Source: Rikenellaceae bacterium (GTDB taxonomy: Bacteria > Bacteroidota > Bacteroidia > Bacteroidales > Rikenellaceae). From it: DNA of 64,000 nucleotides. Made by a program: the position numbers and the translations under genes. The notes beneath the pieces are model-generated. The model was not told the origin of the DNA. It searched no databases and was given only the letters and a program-made list of their open reading frames with translations. Where the stretch lies: the NCBI GenBank assembly GCA_015059955.1, contig SUZK01000002.1, positions 186,001 to 250,000 of the forward strand. The letters run 5' to 3'. Every line of letters starts with the position of its first letter. Within the stretch, counting starts at the first letter, position 1. Positions 33,706-42,951 of this stretch are shown here, piece after piece.

Positions 33706-34440
33706 ATGAATCTTATTGTAGATATAGGCAATAGCCGCATGAAGGCGGTCGTCATGAGTGGCGATAAGGTGGTTGCGGAGTATGTCACCTCAGGCGTTGA
33801 TATAGAGTGGGTTGGCTCTATTGCACAGGCGCACAAGGAGCTACGCCGTGCCATAGTGTCGTCTACGGGAGGCCATGAGCAGGAGGTAGCTGCGGCGCTA
33901 CAACGCTATGTGGAGTATGCCTTATGCTTCAAGCCCGCTACGACGCCTGTGCCCATAGGCAATGCCTACGCTACGCCAGCGACCTTGGGTGCTGATAGGT
34001 TGGCAGCAGCCGTAGGAGGTGTCGAGATGTTTCCCGATAGCGACCTTCTGATTGTCGACTTTGGCACGGCAATAACTGTCGACTATGTCGAGGATGGGAC
34101 TTTCCGTGGGGGTAACATATCGCCCGGTATGACCACCCGTTTTCGAGCTCTTGCCGACTATACAGCAAAGCTGCCACTTTGCTCTCCTTCGGATGAGGAG
34201 TTACCATATGGTAGGACTACCATCGAGGCTATCGAACAGGGGGTGATGCAGGGGATTACGCACGAGATTGAGGGCTATATTGAGGCCTTTTCGAAGAAAA
34301 AAACAAAAAAATGCACAATTTTTACTGGTGGTGACGCAAAATATTTTGTAAAGAGAATTAAAAATGCGATATTTGCAGACTGTGAGCCAGTGATTATTGG
34401 ACTCAACAGAATATTGAACTATAATGCTGAGAAAAATTAA
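33706..34440 (+). CDS. coaX: Type III pantothenate kinase
   Basis: This 244-residue protein has the ASKHA-fold signature of CoaX: DIGNSRMKAV at the N-terminus, the conserved GADRLAAAVGG (about 98-108), the catalytic Asp in LIVDFGTAITVDY and GNISPGMTTR. It phosphorylates pantothenate in the first committed step of coenzyme A synthesis and is not inhibited by CoA in known members. It begins 11 bp after mfd, and its end overlaps the next gene by 17 bp, so the downstream envelope genes are translationally linked to it. Confidence 0.95.
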   Translation: MNLIVDIGNSRMKAVVMSGDKVVAEYVTSGVDIEWVGSIAQAHKELRRAIVSSTGGHEQEVAAALQRYVEYALCFKPATTPVPIGNAYATPATLGADRLAAAVGGVEMFPDSDLLIVDFGTAITVDYVEDGTFRGGNISPGMTTRFRALADYTAKLPLCSPSDEELPYGRTTIEAIEQGVMQGITHEIEGYIEAFSKKKTKKCTIFTGGDAKYFVKRIKNAIFADCEPVIIGLNRILNYNAEKN

Positions 34441-35818
34441 CATACTTGCACTGCTCGTTTTGGCGATTGTTATGGTGCCTCTCTGCGCCTCGGCACAGAC
34501 AAGTAGCGTGAACGCATACTCGCCATACTCGATGTATGGCCCTGGTGAGTTGCTCACCCCAGGATCGGTGCAGATGCGTGCTATGGGTGGCGTGGGTATC
34601 GCTCAGCGTTCGATAACAAATGTCAATACGCTCAACCCTGCGGCAGCAAGCATAGCCCCCCAGAAGAGCTTCCTCTTCGAGGTGGGCGTAGATGCTACTC
34701 ACTATCGTAACAACCAGGCGAAGTTCGGCCCCGATGGTGCGCGTGTTGGCAAGGCTCGTACGGCGTACAACACCGTAAACGTACATAACATCTCGTTGTT
34801 GTTCCCACTGGCTAAGTCGCTTGGCGTGAGTATGAGTATCGCCCCATACAGCAGCGTAGGCTACAAGATGAAACTGCCAGATGAGAATCAGGATAATTGG
34901 GCGGATATAGGCCGTGTGATGTATGGTTATAGTGGCGAGGGTGATATCTCGGAGGTTAAGTTGTCGGTGGGCTGGGCTCCATGGCGCAACTTCTCGATAG
35001 GTGTTGCTGCCAAGTATTTCTGGGGAAGCATCGACCGCAACTATGTTACCGAGGTGACACACACGATAACTGGTTCGGGAGCCTTCAATGCCACACGAGG
35101 TGTCGACAAATATGTTGTCAACAACTTCAAGATGCAGGTGGGTGTTCAGTGGAACGCAATACTTAGCGAGACGCGCATCCTTACTTTTGGTGCTACCTAC
35201 GACCTTGGCGGTAGACTAAATCCCAAGCGCCAGAGCTACGTGTATACCGACAATACGGTTAACTCGATAAGCCCGTTCCCTGTTCGTAACGACCTTCAGA
35301 CACTCGAGTTGGTAGTGCCACATCAGGTAGGTGTGGGTCTATTCTATCAAGACCGCGTGGTGGCGTGGGGCGTAGACTACAACTATTCTGCATGGGGTAA
35401 GAACAACAGTTCGTTCAACGAGAATGCAAGCTACGATGTGCCAGTGCAGTACATGGATACCCACTTCATCAAGGCTGGCTTCGAGATAACACCACGACGC
35501 AACGACGTGCGTAACTACTTCAACCGTATGAGCTACCGTATTGGTGCTCGCGTTGGTAACTACTACCAGTCGTTCGGTGGTGCTCGTATCAACCAGATGG
35601 CCATCACGGCGGGTATAGGCTTCCCTGTTAAGGTGTGGGGCTCATCGTCGATAAACATCGCCTTCGAGTATGGCCGCATGTCGTCGCCTAAGACGGTGCA
35701 GATTGATGCTCGCAAGGTGGGCTTAACGACGCAGAACTACTACAAAATTAGCCTCGGCTTCGACCTCTTCTCGGTTGATACGTCAGACTACTGGTTCGTA
35801 CGCCAGAAGTTCGATTAG
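34424..35818 (+). CDS. Outer-membrane beta-barrel protein of the coaX-lptC block
   Basis: This 464-residue protein has a signal peptide (MLRKINILALLVLAIVMVPL, cleavage after ASA). YSPYSMYGPGELLTPGSVQMRAMGGVG and NTLNPAA resemble the start of FadL/OmpP1-like and Bacteroidetes barrel proteins, and the rest is a series of alternating aromatic strands ending in a weak barrel closure (IRQKFD-type, VRQKFD). Its role is unknown; the order coaX, barrel, TPR, lptC, CorC is kept in many Bacteroidales, which suggests an envelope function. The start overlaps coaX by 17 bp. Confidence 0.8.
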   Translation: MLRKINILALLVLAIVMVPLCASAQTSSVNAYSPYSMYGPGELLTPGSVQMRAMGGVGIAQRSITNVNTLNPAAASIAPQKSFLFEVGVDATHYRNNQAKFGPDGARVGKARTAYNTVNVHNISLLFPLAKSLGVSMSIAPYSSVGYKMKLPDENQDNWADIGRVMYGYSGEGDISEVKLSVGWAPWRNFSIGVAAKYFWGSIDRNYVTEVTHTITGSGAFNATRGVDKYVVNNFKMQVGVQWNAILSETRILTFGATYDLGGRLNPKRQSYVYTDNTVNSISPFPVRNDLQTLELVVPHQVGVGLFYQDRVVAWGVDYNYSAWGKNNSSFNENASYDVPVQYMDTHFIKAGFEITPRRNDVRNYFNRMSYRIGARVGNYYQSFGGARINQMAITAGIGFPVKVWGSSSINIAFEYGRMSSPKTVQIDARKVGLTTQNYYKISLGFDLFSVDTSDYWFVRQKFD

Positions 35819-35876
35819 TGGATGGTGACAACATAATGTTTTAACAGAAACAAAAAGATAAATAAAACTCAGATTT

Positions 35877-37235
35877 ATGAAAAGCGTAAAGTTTATTTTG
35901 GCTGCTGCAGCGATGCTTATCACAGTATCAGCATCGGCGCAGAACGATTACAGCGATGATGTCAAGTATGGCAAGTGGGGTGCTACCGTTGAGGAGCGTG
36001 CTGCAAACATCGAGGCACAGAACCTCCTCAAGGATGCTATTGACAACAAGCAGTATGATGAGGCTATCCCACACCTCAACACCCTGTTGCAGAACTGCCC
36101 AGCAGCATCTGTAAACACCTTCACTCGTGGTGTCACTCTCTATCGTGCTAAGATTCAGCGTTCACGCAGCGTTGACGAGAAGAAGGAGTATGTACAGCGA
36201 TTGGTAGAGCTCTACGACCTCCGCGCTCAGTACTTCGGTGACCGCGCTGAGAAGGGTCGCGACTTTATCCTCGATGCTAAGGCTCGTGATATGATTAAGT
36301 ATCAGACCTCAGTTGAGGCTGCTGACCTTCGTGGCGCTCTCAAGGCTGCTATCGACGCATCTATCGAGAAGAACTACATCAAGTATGACTTGGCTTCGAT
36401 GTACTTCAAGAACATCTGCGATGCGTATGACTACAACCAGGATGAGACCATCACCAGCACCTTGATTCTCGATGAGTATGAGCGTCTTAGCCCATTCTTC
36501 AACGAGGTAGCCGAGGATGATGCTCAGTATAAGGAGCTCTTCGAGAACTCGTTTGCTAATAGCAGCGCTGCTAACTGCTCTAACCTTGAGGCATTGTTCA
36601 AGGAGAAGCTTGCTGCTGATCCTGACAATGAGGAGCTTCTCGCCAAGGCTGTAGCACTTTTGGCTCGTAGAAAGTGTACAAGCGAGTTCTACTTCGATTT
36701 GCTTGTGAAGTACTACGATATCAACCCATCGGCTGATACCGCTATCTACCTCGCTGAGGGTTTCTTGGAGCGTGGTGATAATGAGAAGGCTCTCAAGTAC
36801 TTGCGTGAGACTCTCGCAATTGTTACTGACCCTGCTGCAAAGGAGTCATTGTATGCTAAGATTGCAGTTATCGAGCTCTCTCGTGGTAACTACTCTTCAG
36901 CAGCCAACACAGCTCGTCAGCTCCGCGCACTTAACCCACAGAACCCATATTCATTCTTCGTTCTCGGTCAGTGCTATGCTTCAACAAATTGTCCTGACGA
37001 CAAGATTGGTGGTACATCTAACATGTGGGCAGCATACGATGCAATGGTAAGTGCCTCTAACTACTTCAAGGCAGATCCAGAGATGCAGCGTGTATCAATG
37101 AACTTGGCCAACAGCTATAAGGCCAGCTTCCCAACTCAGGAGGCTTGCTTCTTCGCTGAGATGCCAGAGGGCTCAACATATACCATTACTTGCGGCTTCG
37201 CTGCTGGTATCACAACAACAGTACGTTACCGCTAA
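35877..37235 (+). CDS. Secreted TPR-repeat protein
   Basis: This 452-residue protein has a signal peptide (MKSVKFILAAAAMLITVS, cleavage after ASA). TPR-like helical repeats cover about 45-430 (QYDEAIPHLNTLLQ, NEKALKYLRETLAI, NYSSAANTARQLRALNPQNPYSF). It is periplasmic and probably a scaffold for outer-membrane assembly or LPS transport, by its place before lptC. It has conserved Cys pairs near 375 and 425. Codon use is more biased to common codons than in its neighbours, suggesting strong expression. No enzyme motif is seen. Confidence 0.8.
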   Translation: MKSVKFILAAAAMLITVSASAQNDYSDDVKYGKWGATVEERAANIEAQNLLKDAIDNKQYDEAIPHLNTLLQNCPAASVNTFTRGVTLYRAKIQRSRSVDEKKEYVQRLVELYDLRAQYFGDRAEKGRDFILDAKARDMIKYQTSVEAADLRGALKAAIDASIEKNYIKYDLASMYFKNICDAYDYNQDETITSTLILDEYERLSPFFNEVAEDDAQYKELFENSFANSSAANCSNLEALFKEKLAADPDNEELLAKAVALLARRKCTSEFYFDLLVKYYDINPSADTAIYLAEGFLERGDNEKALKYLRETLAIVTDPAAKESLYAKIAVIELSRGNYSSAANTARQLRALNPQNPYSFFVLGQCYASTNCPDDKIGGTSNMWAAYDAMVSASNYFKADPEMQRVSMNLANSYKASFPTQEACFFAEMPEGSTYTITCGFAAGITTTVRYR

Positions 37236-37260
37236 CCATCGGAGGCATAGATATTTGACT

Positions 37261-38127
37261 ATGCACCGAATCGCTAAAAAATGTGCAGTGATAGCACTCC
37301 TCGTCATGGGGAGTGCTACATTGCTATTCTCGTGTAAGCAGGAGCCACCAGCCACGGTCTACGACTTCGAGACACTGATGACCGAATCGAGCGAGAATAG
37401 AACAATCTCAATGATTGAGGATGGTAGATGTGCCTATACCTTCTATGCACCGCTTATCGAGGGCTATAGCATGGCTACTAATCCCTATCAGGAGTTCAGA
37501 CGAGGTATTCGTTTGGTTACGTATCGTCAAGATACAATAAAGGCTATTGCCGACACTACGTTTATCGCAAACTTGGTCGACGCGACCATAACGGCTAACT
37601 ATGCTATATATTATGAGAAGCAGCAGTTGTGGGAGGCTAAGGGTGATGTCGTCGTAATCAAGCAGGAGAGGGAGGATGGCGATACCATCGTCACCGGCAC
37701 AACCGAGGTGTACACACAGCAGCTATACTGGAATGCTACCATCGGCAAGATATACTCTAATGTTGATACACATGTAGTTACGGCCGATGGCCCACAGTTT
37801 GGCGAGGGCTTCGATACGGATGAGGAGCTCAAAGAGATACACTTCAGAAAGTATATCGGCGAGGTGGCCTTTGACTTCAAACCTGCAAACCGAGATAAGG
37901 CTGATAGCCTATCACACGATGAGACGGCACCACGTGCCGAGCAGGGGAGTGCCAACTCGCAACCAACCGTAAAGCCTAATACAAGGCCCACTGCGCCTGC
38001 TACACGCCCCAATCAACCACGTCGCTTAGAACCCGATGTTGCTGAGCCACCGCGTGTCGATGTCCCCTCTTCGGATGTGAAATCATCGAACATGAACCTC
38101 AGCGCGAGACTAAATAGTAATCTTTAA
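37261..38127 (+). CDS. lptC: LPS export protein LptC-like lipoprotein
   Basis: This 288-residue protein starts at ATG 37261; a TTG two codons earlier is less likely. The lipobox LLFSC puts it on a membrane, unlike enterobacterial LptC, which has a transmembrane helix. The LptC domain (about 30-215) shows the beta-jellyroll pattern with LWEAKGDVVV, TEVYTQQLYWNATIGKIYS and GPQFGEGFDTDEEL. It bridges the LptBFG transporter and LptA. The last 70 residues are a low-complexity Pro/Arg/Thr-rich tail. It is followed after 10 bp by the CorC-like gene. Confidence 0.88.
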   Translation: MHRIAKKCAVIALLVMGSATLLFSCKQEPPATVYDFETLMTESSENRTISMIEDGRCAYTFYAPLIEGYSMATNPYQEFRRGIRLVTYRQDTIKAIADTTFIANLVDATITANYAIYYEKQQLWEAKGDVVVIKQEREDGDTIVTGTTEVYTQQLYWNATIGKIYSNVDTHVVTADGPQFGEGFDTDEELKEIHFRKYIGEVAFDFKPANRDKADSLSHDETAPRAEQGSANSQPTVKPNTRPTAPATRPNQPRRLEPDVAEPPRVDVPSSDVKSSNMNLSARLNSNL

Positions 38128-38137
38128 TGGCTGAAAT

Positions 38138-39376
38138 ATGGGATCTTATGTTGCAATAATTGCCGTCATGCTACTCTTCTCGGCATTCTTCTCGGGCATG
38201 GAGATCGCCTTCTTGGGGCGTAACCGTCTGCGTGAGGAGATTGACCGTAAGCAGAGCCCCATGTTCGACCATATAGCCAACCTCTTTTCGCGCAACTCAA
38301 GCAACTATATTACGACTATCCTTGTCGGTAACAACATCGCGTTGGTTATCTACTCGATGTATATGTCGTTGTTGCTCGTCGAGCTCTTTGACCTACAAGA
38401 TGCTCTCTCGCAGACTATTATCTCGACAGTTGTCATCATCTTTATCGGTGAGTATATCCCCAAGTCGATAGTTCGTCGTAATCCAAACTTCTACTACCTC
38501 GTACTCTCGCCTATAATATACTTCTTCTACATTATCCTGTACCCCATCACGCGCCTTACTACAATGTTGTCGTATGGCTTGATGCGTCTTACGGGGCGTC
38601 GTATAGAGCAGCGTGCCGAGCCTACAGAGTTCAACCGCGACGACCTTGCATCGCTTGTCGAGGCCGAGAATGTCGAGGCACACGAGGAGCAGGAGGAGGA
38701 TATACGTCTCTTCCAGAATGCTCTCGACTTTGCCGACCTGCGCGTTAGAGATTGCATGGTGCAGCGTGTCGATGTTGAGGCTGTCGACCTTGAGTCGACG
38801 ACTATTGAGGAGCTGACGGAGCGCTTCGTGGAGACCAAGTTCTCGCGTATCTTCGTTTGGCACGATACTATTGATAACATCATCGGCTATGTCAACTCGA
38901 AGAGTCTCTTTGAGAATCCAAAGTCGATATCCGATGTCCTCATAAAGACGATATACGTCGCCGAGACCATGCCGTTGCAGGCGATGTTGGAGACCTTCAC
39001 GAAGCGTAAGGCGAGCATCGCTGTCGTTATCGACGAGTTCGGTGGCACGGCGGGCATCATCTCGTTGGAGGATGTGTTGGAGCAGATCTTTGGCGAGATT
39101 GAGGATGAGCACGATGTCCAGGAGATGGTCGAGAGGTGCGAGGATGAGAATACGTGGATGTTCTCGGCGCGCCTTGAGGTGGAGTATCTCAATGAGACAT
39201 ACTCGCTAAATCTTGCCGAGAGCGAGGAGTATGATACTTTGGCGGGCTATATTATTGCTGCCTATGGCGGTATCCCTCATGAGGGCGAGCATATTAAAGT
39301 CGAGGGATATGAGATAACAATATTGAAGCGCGAGCAGTCGCGTCTGGATCTTGTGCGCCTTCATCGCATGGAGTAG
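38138..39376 (+). CDS. CNNM/CorC-type membrane protein (hemolysin C family)
   Basis: This 412-residue protein has an N-terminal DUF21/CNNM domain with about four membrane helices (about 1-150, including FSAFFSGMEIAFLGRNR). A CBS pair follows (about 200-320, RDCMVQRVDVEAVD, VIDEFGGTAGIISLEDVLEQIFG), and then a C-terminal CorC/HlyC transporter-associated domain. Relatives take part in magnesium or cobalt transport or efflux; GldE of gliding bacteria is a relative, but this length and context do not prove that role. It is the last gene of the coaX block; a terminator follows at 39407. Confidence 0.9.
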   Translation: MGSYVAIIAVMLLFSAFFSGMEIAFLGRNRLREEIDRKQSPMFDHIANLFSRNSSNYITTILVGNNIALVIYSMYMSLLLVELFDLQDALSQTIISTVVIIFIGEYIPKSIVRRNPNFYYLVLSPIIYFFYIILYPITRLTTMLSYGLMRLTGRRIEQRAEPTEFNRDDLASLVEAENVEAHEEQEEDIRLFQNALDFADLRVRDCMVQRVDVEAVDLESTTIEELTERFVETKFSRIFVWHDTIDNIIGYVNSKSLFENPKSISDVLIKTIYVAETMPLQAMLETFTKRKASIAVVIDEFGGTAGIISLEDVLEQIFGEIEDEHDVQEMVERCEDENTWMFSARLEVEYLNETYSLNLAESEEYDTLAGYIIAAYGGIPHEGEHIKVEGYEITILKREQSRLDLVRLHRME

Positions 39377-39406
39377 TACTTAGGCCTAAATATTAGTACG
39401 ATATGG

Positions 39407-39438
39407 ATGGTTGTGCCTTGTGTACAACCATTTTATTT
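39407..39438 (+). terminator. Terminator of the coaX-lptC-CorC block
   Basis: ATGGTTGT (39407-39414) pairs with ACAACCAT (39424-39431) and is followed by TTTATTT. Confidence 0.75.
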
Positions 39439-39534
39439 CAATGTTTTTTGAAATAATCACCCATAAAAAGTGGGGTAAATGACCTATCTGTTAAAAAAAA
39501 GAGAGTTATGTTTCGCCATTTCATAAAAAATTAC

Positions 39535-39542
39535 TACCTTTG
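39535..39542 (+). promoter_or_regulatory. -7 box TACCTTTG before the PpiD-like gene
   Basis: The box fits TAnnTTTG, with a 38-nt leader. The -33 position has TTTCG rather than TTTG. Confidence 0.5.
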
Positions 39543-39580
39543 AAGGCTTATTTAGAAATAACAATAAAAATAGATATTTT

Positions 39581-40903
39581 ATGGCATCATTAAACACATT
39601 AAGAACCAAGTACGGTATTGTACTTTCAGTACTTATTGCACTTGTACTTGTTGCATTTATCCTTGGTGATCAGCTCTCAATGCGTGGCGGTCAGGAGACT
39701 CCAGATGAGGTAGAGCTTATTGTTAATGGCAAGGAGATTAAGACTAAGGAGTTCCAGGAGGCATACCAGGTTGTTGGTAACGAGGAGGATGTTCGTCCTT
39801 ACTTGGTATATGAGAACTACTACGGTCCTGAGTTGAATAAGGTTGGTTTGACCAAGCTCTCTGATAAGGAGATGAAGCGTGCTATCGTGCAGGCTATGGC
39901 TGCTGAGGGCGCTACAAAAGAGCAGACTGGCGCATTCCTTAACAACTTGACTCCTGCATTGTTGCAGTACGTATATGCTCAGTACTCGGCATCTACCGCT
40001 GTGGGTGAGAGCTTCAACCTTAATATCGCAGACCTCACAGCATTCGAGGCTCAGGATAAGCTATCGTTCGACGGTCGCTTCGTGCGCTACCCATATAGCA
40101 CTGTTGCTGATGCTGAGGTGACTGTAACCGACGAGGATGTTCGCGCATACTACGACTCACACCGTCTTCTTAATCCTAACATGGGTCAGCGTGCTCTCGT
40201 ATATGTTGAGTTCCCACACGCTGCAGTCCTTTCGGATGTTGAGGCAGAGGGTGAGGTCGTGTCTGCACCTGCAAAGACAGATCCAAACAGCGTTGTAGAG
40301 GCTGTTAATGCATTCAAGGTTGCTGCTAAGGGTGATGCTGAGTCATTCCGCAAAGCTGCTACTGAGGCTGGTTATGTAGTTAACGAGATGGTTAGCAACG
40401 TTGCATTCCAGCTTGGTTCTGACCAGCTCTATCGCTGGGCTCTTGAGTCACCTGCTGGTGCTATCAGCAACTTCGTAGTTGAGGGTAAGACCTATGTTGT
40501 GATGGTTGAGTCTGTTGATAAGAATAAGTATATCCCATTCGCTGAGCGCGAGATGGACATCCGCACTAAGCTTATCAATGCTAAGAAGTATGCTATTATC
40601 GCTGAGACCATGACTATTGGCGCTGATGCTGAGAAGTTCGAGGGCGTTAAGTTCACCGACAATAGCCGCGATATGCATCTCGTAGGTGCTATCTGCGCAT
40701 CTAAGGAGGCAGGTAACGAGGTTAAGGTTATGGGTGATGACGCTGCGTACATCTTCGTTGTTGACAAGATTAATGGTGAGCTTGGTGACGTTAAGTCGCA
40801 GTCTGTTGCACACCACGACAAGCGCCGTGCAGGCTTTGTTCAGAGCATTAGCTCGGCTTATGGTGATAAGCTCAACGTTGAGGATCCTCGCCGTCAGAAC
40901 TAA
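39581..40903 (+). CDS. PpiD/SurA-like periplasmic chaperone lacking a parvulin domain
   Basis: This 440-residue protein has one N-terminal membrane helix (IVLSVLIALVLVAFILGDQ). A SurA-N-like region follows (about 40-190, VNGKEIKTKEFQEAYQ, with the helical LSDKEMKRAIVQAMAAEG). Bacteroidetes PpiD proteins are normally about 700 residues with one or two parvulin domains, but here the region after GQRALVYVEFPH goes straight into a C-terminal part (FQLGSDQLYRWALESPAGAISNFVVEGKTYVVMVES). No parvulin active-site motif is seen. It is probably an inner-membrane-anchored chaperone. Codons suggest high expression. Confidence 0.8.
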   Translation: MASLNTLRTKYGIVLSVLIALVLVAFILGDQLSMRGGQETPDEVELIVNGKEIKTKEFQEAYQVVGNEEDVRPYLVYENYYGPELNKVGLTKLSDKEMKRAIVQAMAAEGATKEQTGAFLNNLTPALLQYVYAQYSASTAVGESFNLNIADLTAFEAQDKLSFDGRFVRYPYSTVADAEVTVTDEDVRAYYDSHRLLNPNMGQRALVYVEFPHAAVLSDVEAEGEVVSAPAKTDPNSVVEAVNAFKVAAKGDAESFRKAATEAGYVVNEMVSNVAFQLGSDQLYRWALESPAGAISNFVVEGKTYVVMVESVDKNKYIPFAEREMDIRTKLINAKKYAIIAETMTIGADAEKFEGVKFTDNSRDMHLVGAICASKEAGNEVKVMGDDAAYIFVVDKINGELGDVKSQSVAHHDKRRAGFVQSISSAYGDKLNVEDPRRQN

Positions 40904-40920
40904 TATTTGTATGATATATC

Positions 40921-40957
40921 GAGAGTGGCTATCCGCGAGGGTAGCCACTCTTTTTGT
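40921..40957 (+). terminator. Terminator after the PpiD-like gene
   Basis: GAGTGGCTA (40923-40931) pairs with TAGCCACTC (40942-40950) and is followed by TTTTTGTTG. Confidence 0.9.
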
Positions 40958-41034
40958 TGTGGTGACAGAATGGGAATATACATCAAGTGAATTATGCCAT
41001 CAACGGCACCTCTATCTTCAATCTTCATACGAAA

Positions 41035-41064
41035 GGGGGTGGCTAATTTTTATTGGCCACCCCC
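41035..41064 (-). terminator. Terminator after the CotH-kinase gene
   Basis: GGGGGTGGC (41035-41043) pairs with GCCACCCCC (41056-41064) across a TAATTTTTATTG loop. TTTCGTATG follows on the minus strand, seven bases after the stop codon. Confidence 0.8.
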
Positions 41065-41071
41065 TGTACGG

Positions 41072-42943
41072 CTACAACTCACGGTCGATAATATCTATGC
41101 GCTTGCGCGTAATCTCTACCATGCGATCTATCGCCTCATCCTTCGAGAGCCACTCGTCACCATTGATGTTGGTGCCTATGTTCCACATCTTGAAGTTCTT
41201 ATCCCACGATGCAGACATATACTCGCGCTCGCGCTCTATAAAGTCGAATACCGTCTCAAACATTGGTTTGAGTATCTCCCAACGCTCCGAGGCAAGAGCC
41301 TTGAAATAGGGGTCGTCAAACAAACGGCCATACCACCATGCCCACTGCATAAATAGCCCACTCTGTGCTGCTGGCGAGGCATTGAACGAGAACGTGCCCC
41401 AGTCGAAGTCCCACACTGGGCCGGCGTGAAGCTTGCCACCACGGTCCTTCCATAGGAAGACGCTGCCAGGGTTGGCAAGCTCGTGGTTTACGCATATCTC
41501 GTATATGAGCCAGTAGTCGATAAATGACTGTGCATCAATATATTTACGATAGCCATTGGTCTCATCCTTAAAGTTGTTGCCGTAGAGCGTTCGCTCCACC
41601 TCGCCAATGTAGTTTATAATCCAGTCGAACTGCTGCTGTGTCAGGTCCTCCTCGTCGGGGTACTTAACGGCAAATGGCACGTTGCGCTGTGTGTGCCACT
41701 GCCACTGGTTGTCGAAGTGGAAGTCGAGCTCTAAGAGGTAGCCGCCAGTGATGGCATCACCCGAGTTATCCTGCGGTGTCATCTCGGTAATTGCTATGCG
41801 GTCGTTGTCTACGCGCACCTGCTCACAGAGAAGGTACTGGCCGAGGTGTACACCATTAAGGATGAGTTCGACAAACTCGCAGTGGGGTGTCCACGCCAAG
41901 GATGTCTGCTCGGCGAGGTAGTAGGCCACGCGGTTACGAAGCAGTGTGCGGTCCATGTAGTTGGCGAGTAGCACCCACCTCTTATGCTTGGGCATGCCCA
42001 TCACCCTCTGCTTCTCGGTAAATTTGATGGCGTATGGCTTCTTTTCGTAGCCCCATGTTGAGTTGCCGCGACCACGAATGGCCATCTCGACACCCTCGAT
42101 GTCCTCGAAGCGCGCCATGCCGTCGAGCCATAGCTTCGACCCCTCGACCCACACATCCTTTGACCATACACTCTGGCGATTAGGTGTCTCGATGCGTAGC
42201 ACGGGGAGTCCCGTGAAGCATGTTAGGTGTAGCTTGTATTCGGCCTTTATACCCGATATGGTGGCGGTGATGGTGGCATCATGGCTGAAGTCTATGGGCG
42301 TGCCTGCCGCATCTATCCTCTTGCCATCAACCTCTATGCTATCGACGCCCTCCGTTGTAAACTCTGGGATGAATACTCTGTCGGCGATATACTCGTCAAG
42401 ATGGGCGCTGAATGTTCTTGTCTTGGCATCGTACTCAAACTCGACATCTCCTTTAAGCGAGGGGTTACTACTCTTCGTGAGTCGCACGCCACTTATGCCT
42501 CCCACGTAGTTTGATGATGCTACGCGCACGGCATTGGATAGTATCAGCTCACCAGACTCCAGCTTAATTGCGATATGCACCATATGGTTGTACATCTTGC
42601 CTGAGCCTATGTCCGAGATCATGGCGTGGTATAATCCCTGCTCCTCGTCGTCGGCGCGAACGCGTAGCAGTGTGAACTCCTCGGGCTTACGACCTCTATC
42701 CTCCTTTAGGCGTAGTTGCACCTGAAAGCCGTCGGATGATGCCGCGTAGTTGAAGAGTGCCCGAGGCTCATCAACGCGAAAGGGTATCTCTGCGGTGCCG
42801 CGCTCGTCGAGCATATAACTACCAATGTCGCATGTTATGGAGCGTATCACAGCCTGAGGAGGTGTGTTGATGACCTCGTCCTCAGACTTGCTACACGCCG
42901 TAATTGCGATTAGGCATAGGAGTATGTATGCTACGCGGCGCAT
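41072..42943 (-). CDS. CotH-kinase family lipoprotein
   Basis: This 623-residue protein has lipobox AITAC. Beta-rich domains occupy about 25-260. The CotH domain (about 265-600) shows AIRGRGNSTWGYEKKPYAIKF, WVLLANYMDRTLLRN, LNGVHLGQYLLCEQV and a later WDFDWG. CotH proteins are atypical protein kinases, but in Bacteroidetes they often accompany glycan loci with an unclear role. It begins 8 bp after the GH30 gene, so the two form an operon divergent from the DUF6377 regulator. That places it in the beta-glucan locus. Confidence 0.9.
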   Translation of the reverse strand: MRRVAYILLCLIAITACSKSEDEVINTPPQAVIRSITCDIGSYMLDERGTAEIPFRVDEPRALFNYAASSDGFQVQLRLKEDRGRKPEEFTLLRVRADDEEQGLYHAMISDIGSGKMYNHMVHIAIKLESGELILSNAVRVASSNYVGGISGVRLTKSSNPSLKGDVEFEYDAKTRTFSAHLDEYIADRVFIPEFTTEGVDSIEVDGKRIDAAGTPIDFSHDATITATISGIKAEYKLHLTCFTGLPVLRIETPNRQSVWSKDVWVEGSKLWLDGMARFEDIEGVEMAIRGRGNSTWGYEKKPYAIKFTEKQRVMGMPKHKRWVLLANYMDRTLLRNRVAYYLAEQTSLAWTPHCEFVELILNGVHLGQYLLCEQVRVDNDRIAITEMTPQDNSGDAITGGYLLELDFHFDNQWQWHTQRNVPFAVKYPDEEDLTQQQFDWIINYIGEVERTLYGNNFKDETNGYRKYIDAQSFIDYWLIYEICVNHELANPGSVFLWKDRGGKLHAGPVWDFDWGTFSFNASPAAQSGLFMQWAWWYGRLFDDPYFKALASERWEILKPMFETVFDFIEREREYMSASWDKNFKMWNIGTNINGDEWLSKDEAIDRMVEITRKRIDIIDREL

Positions 42944-42951
42944 CGTTGCTA

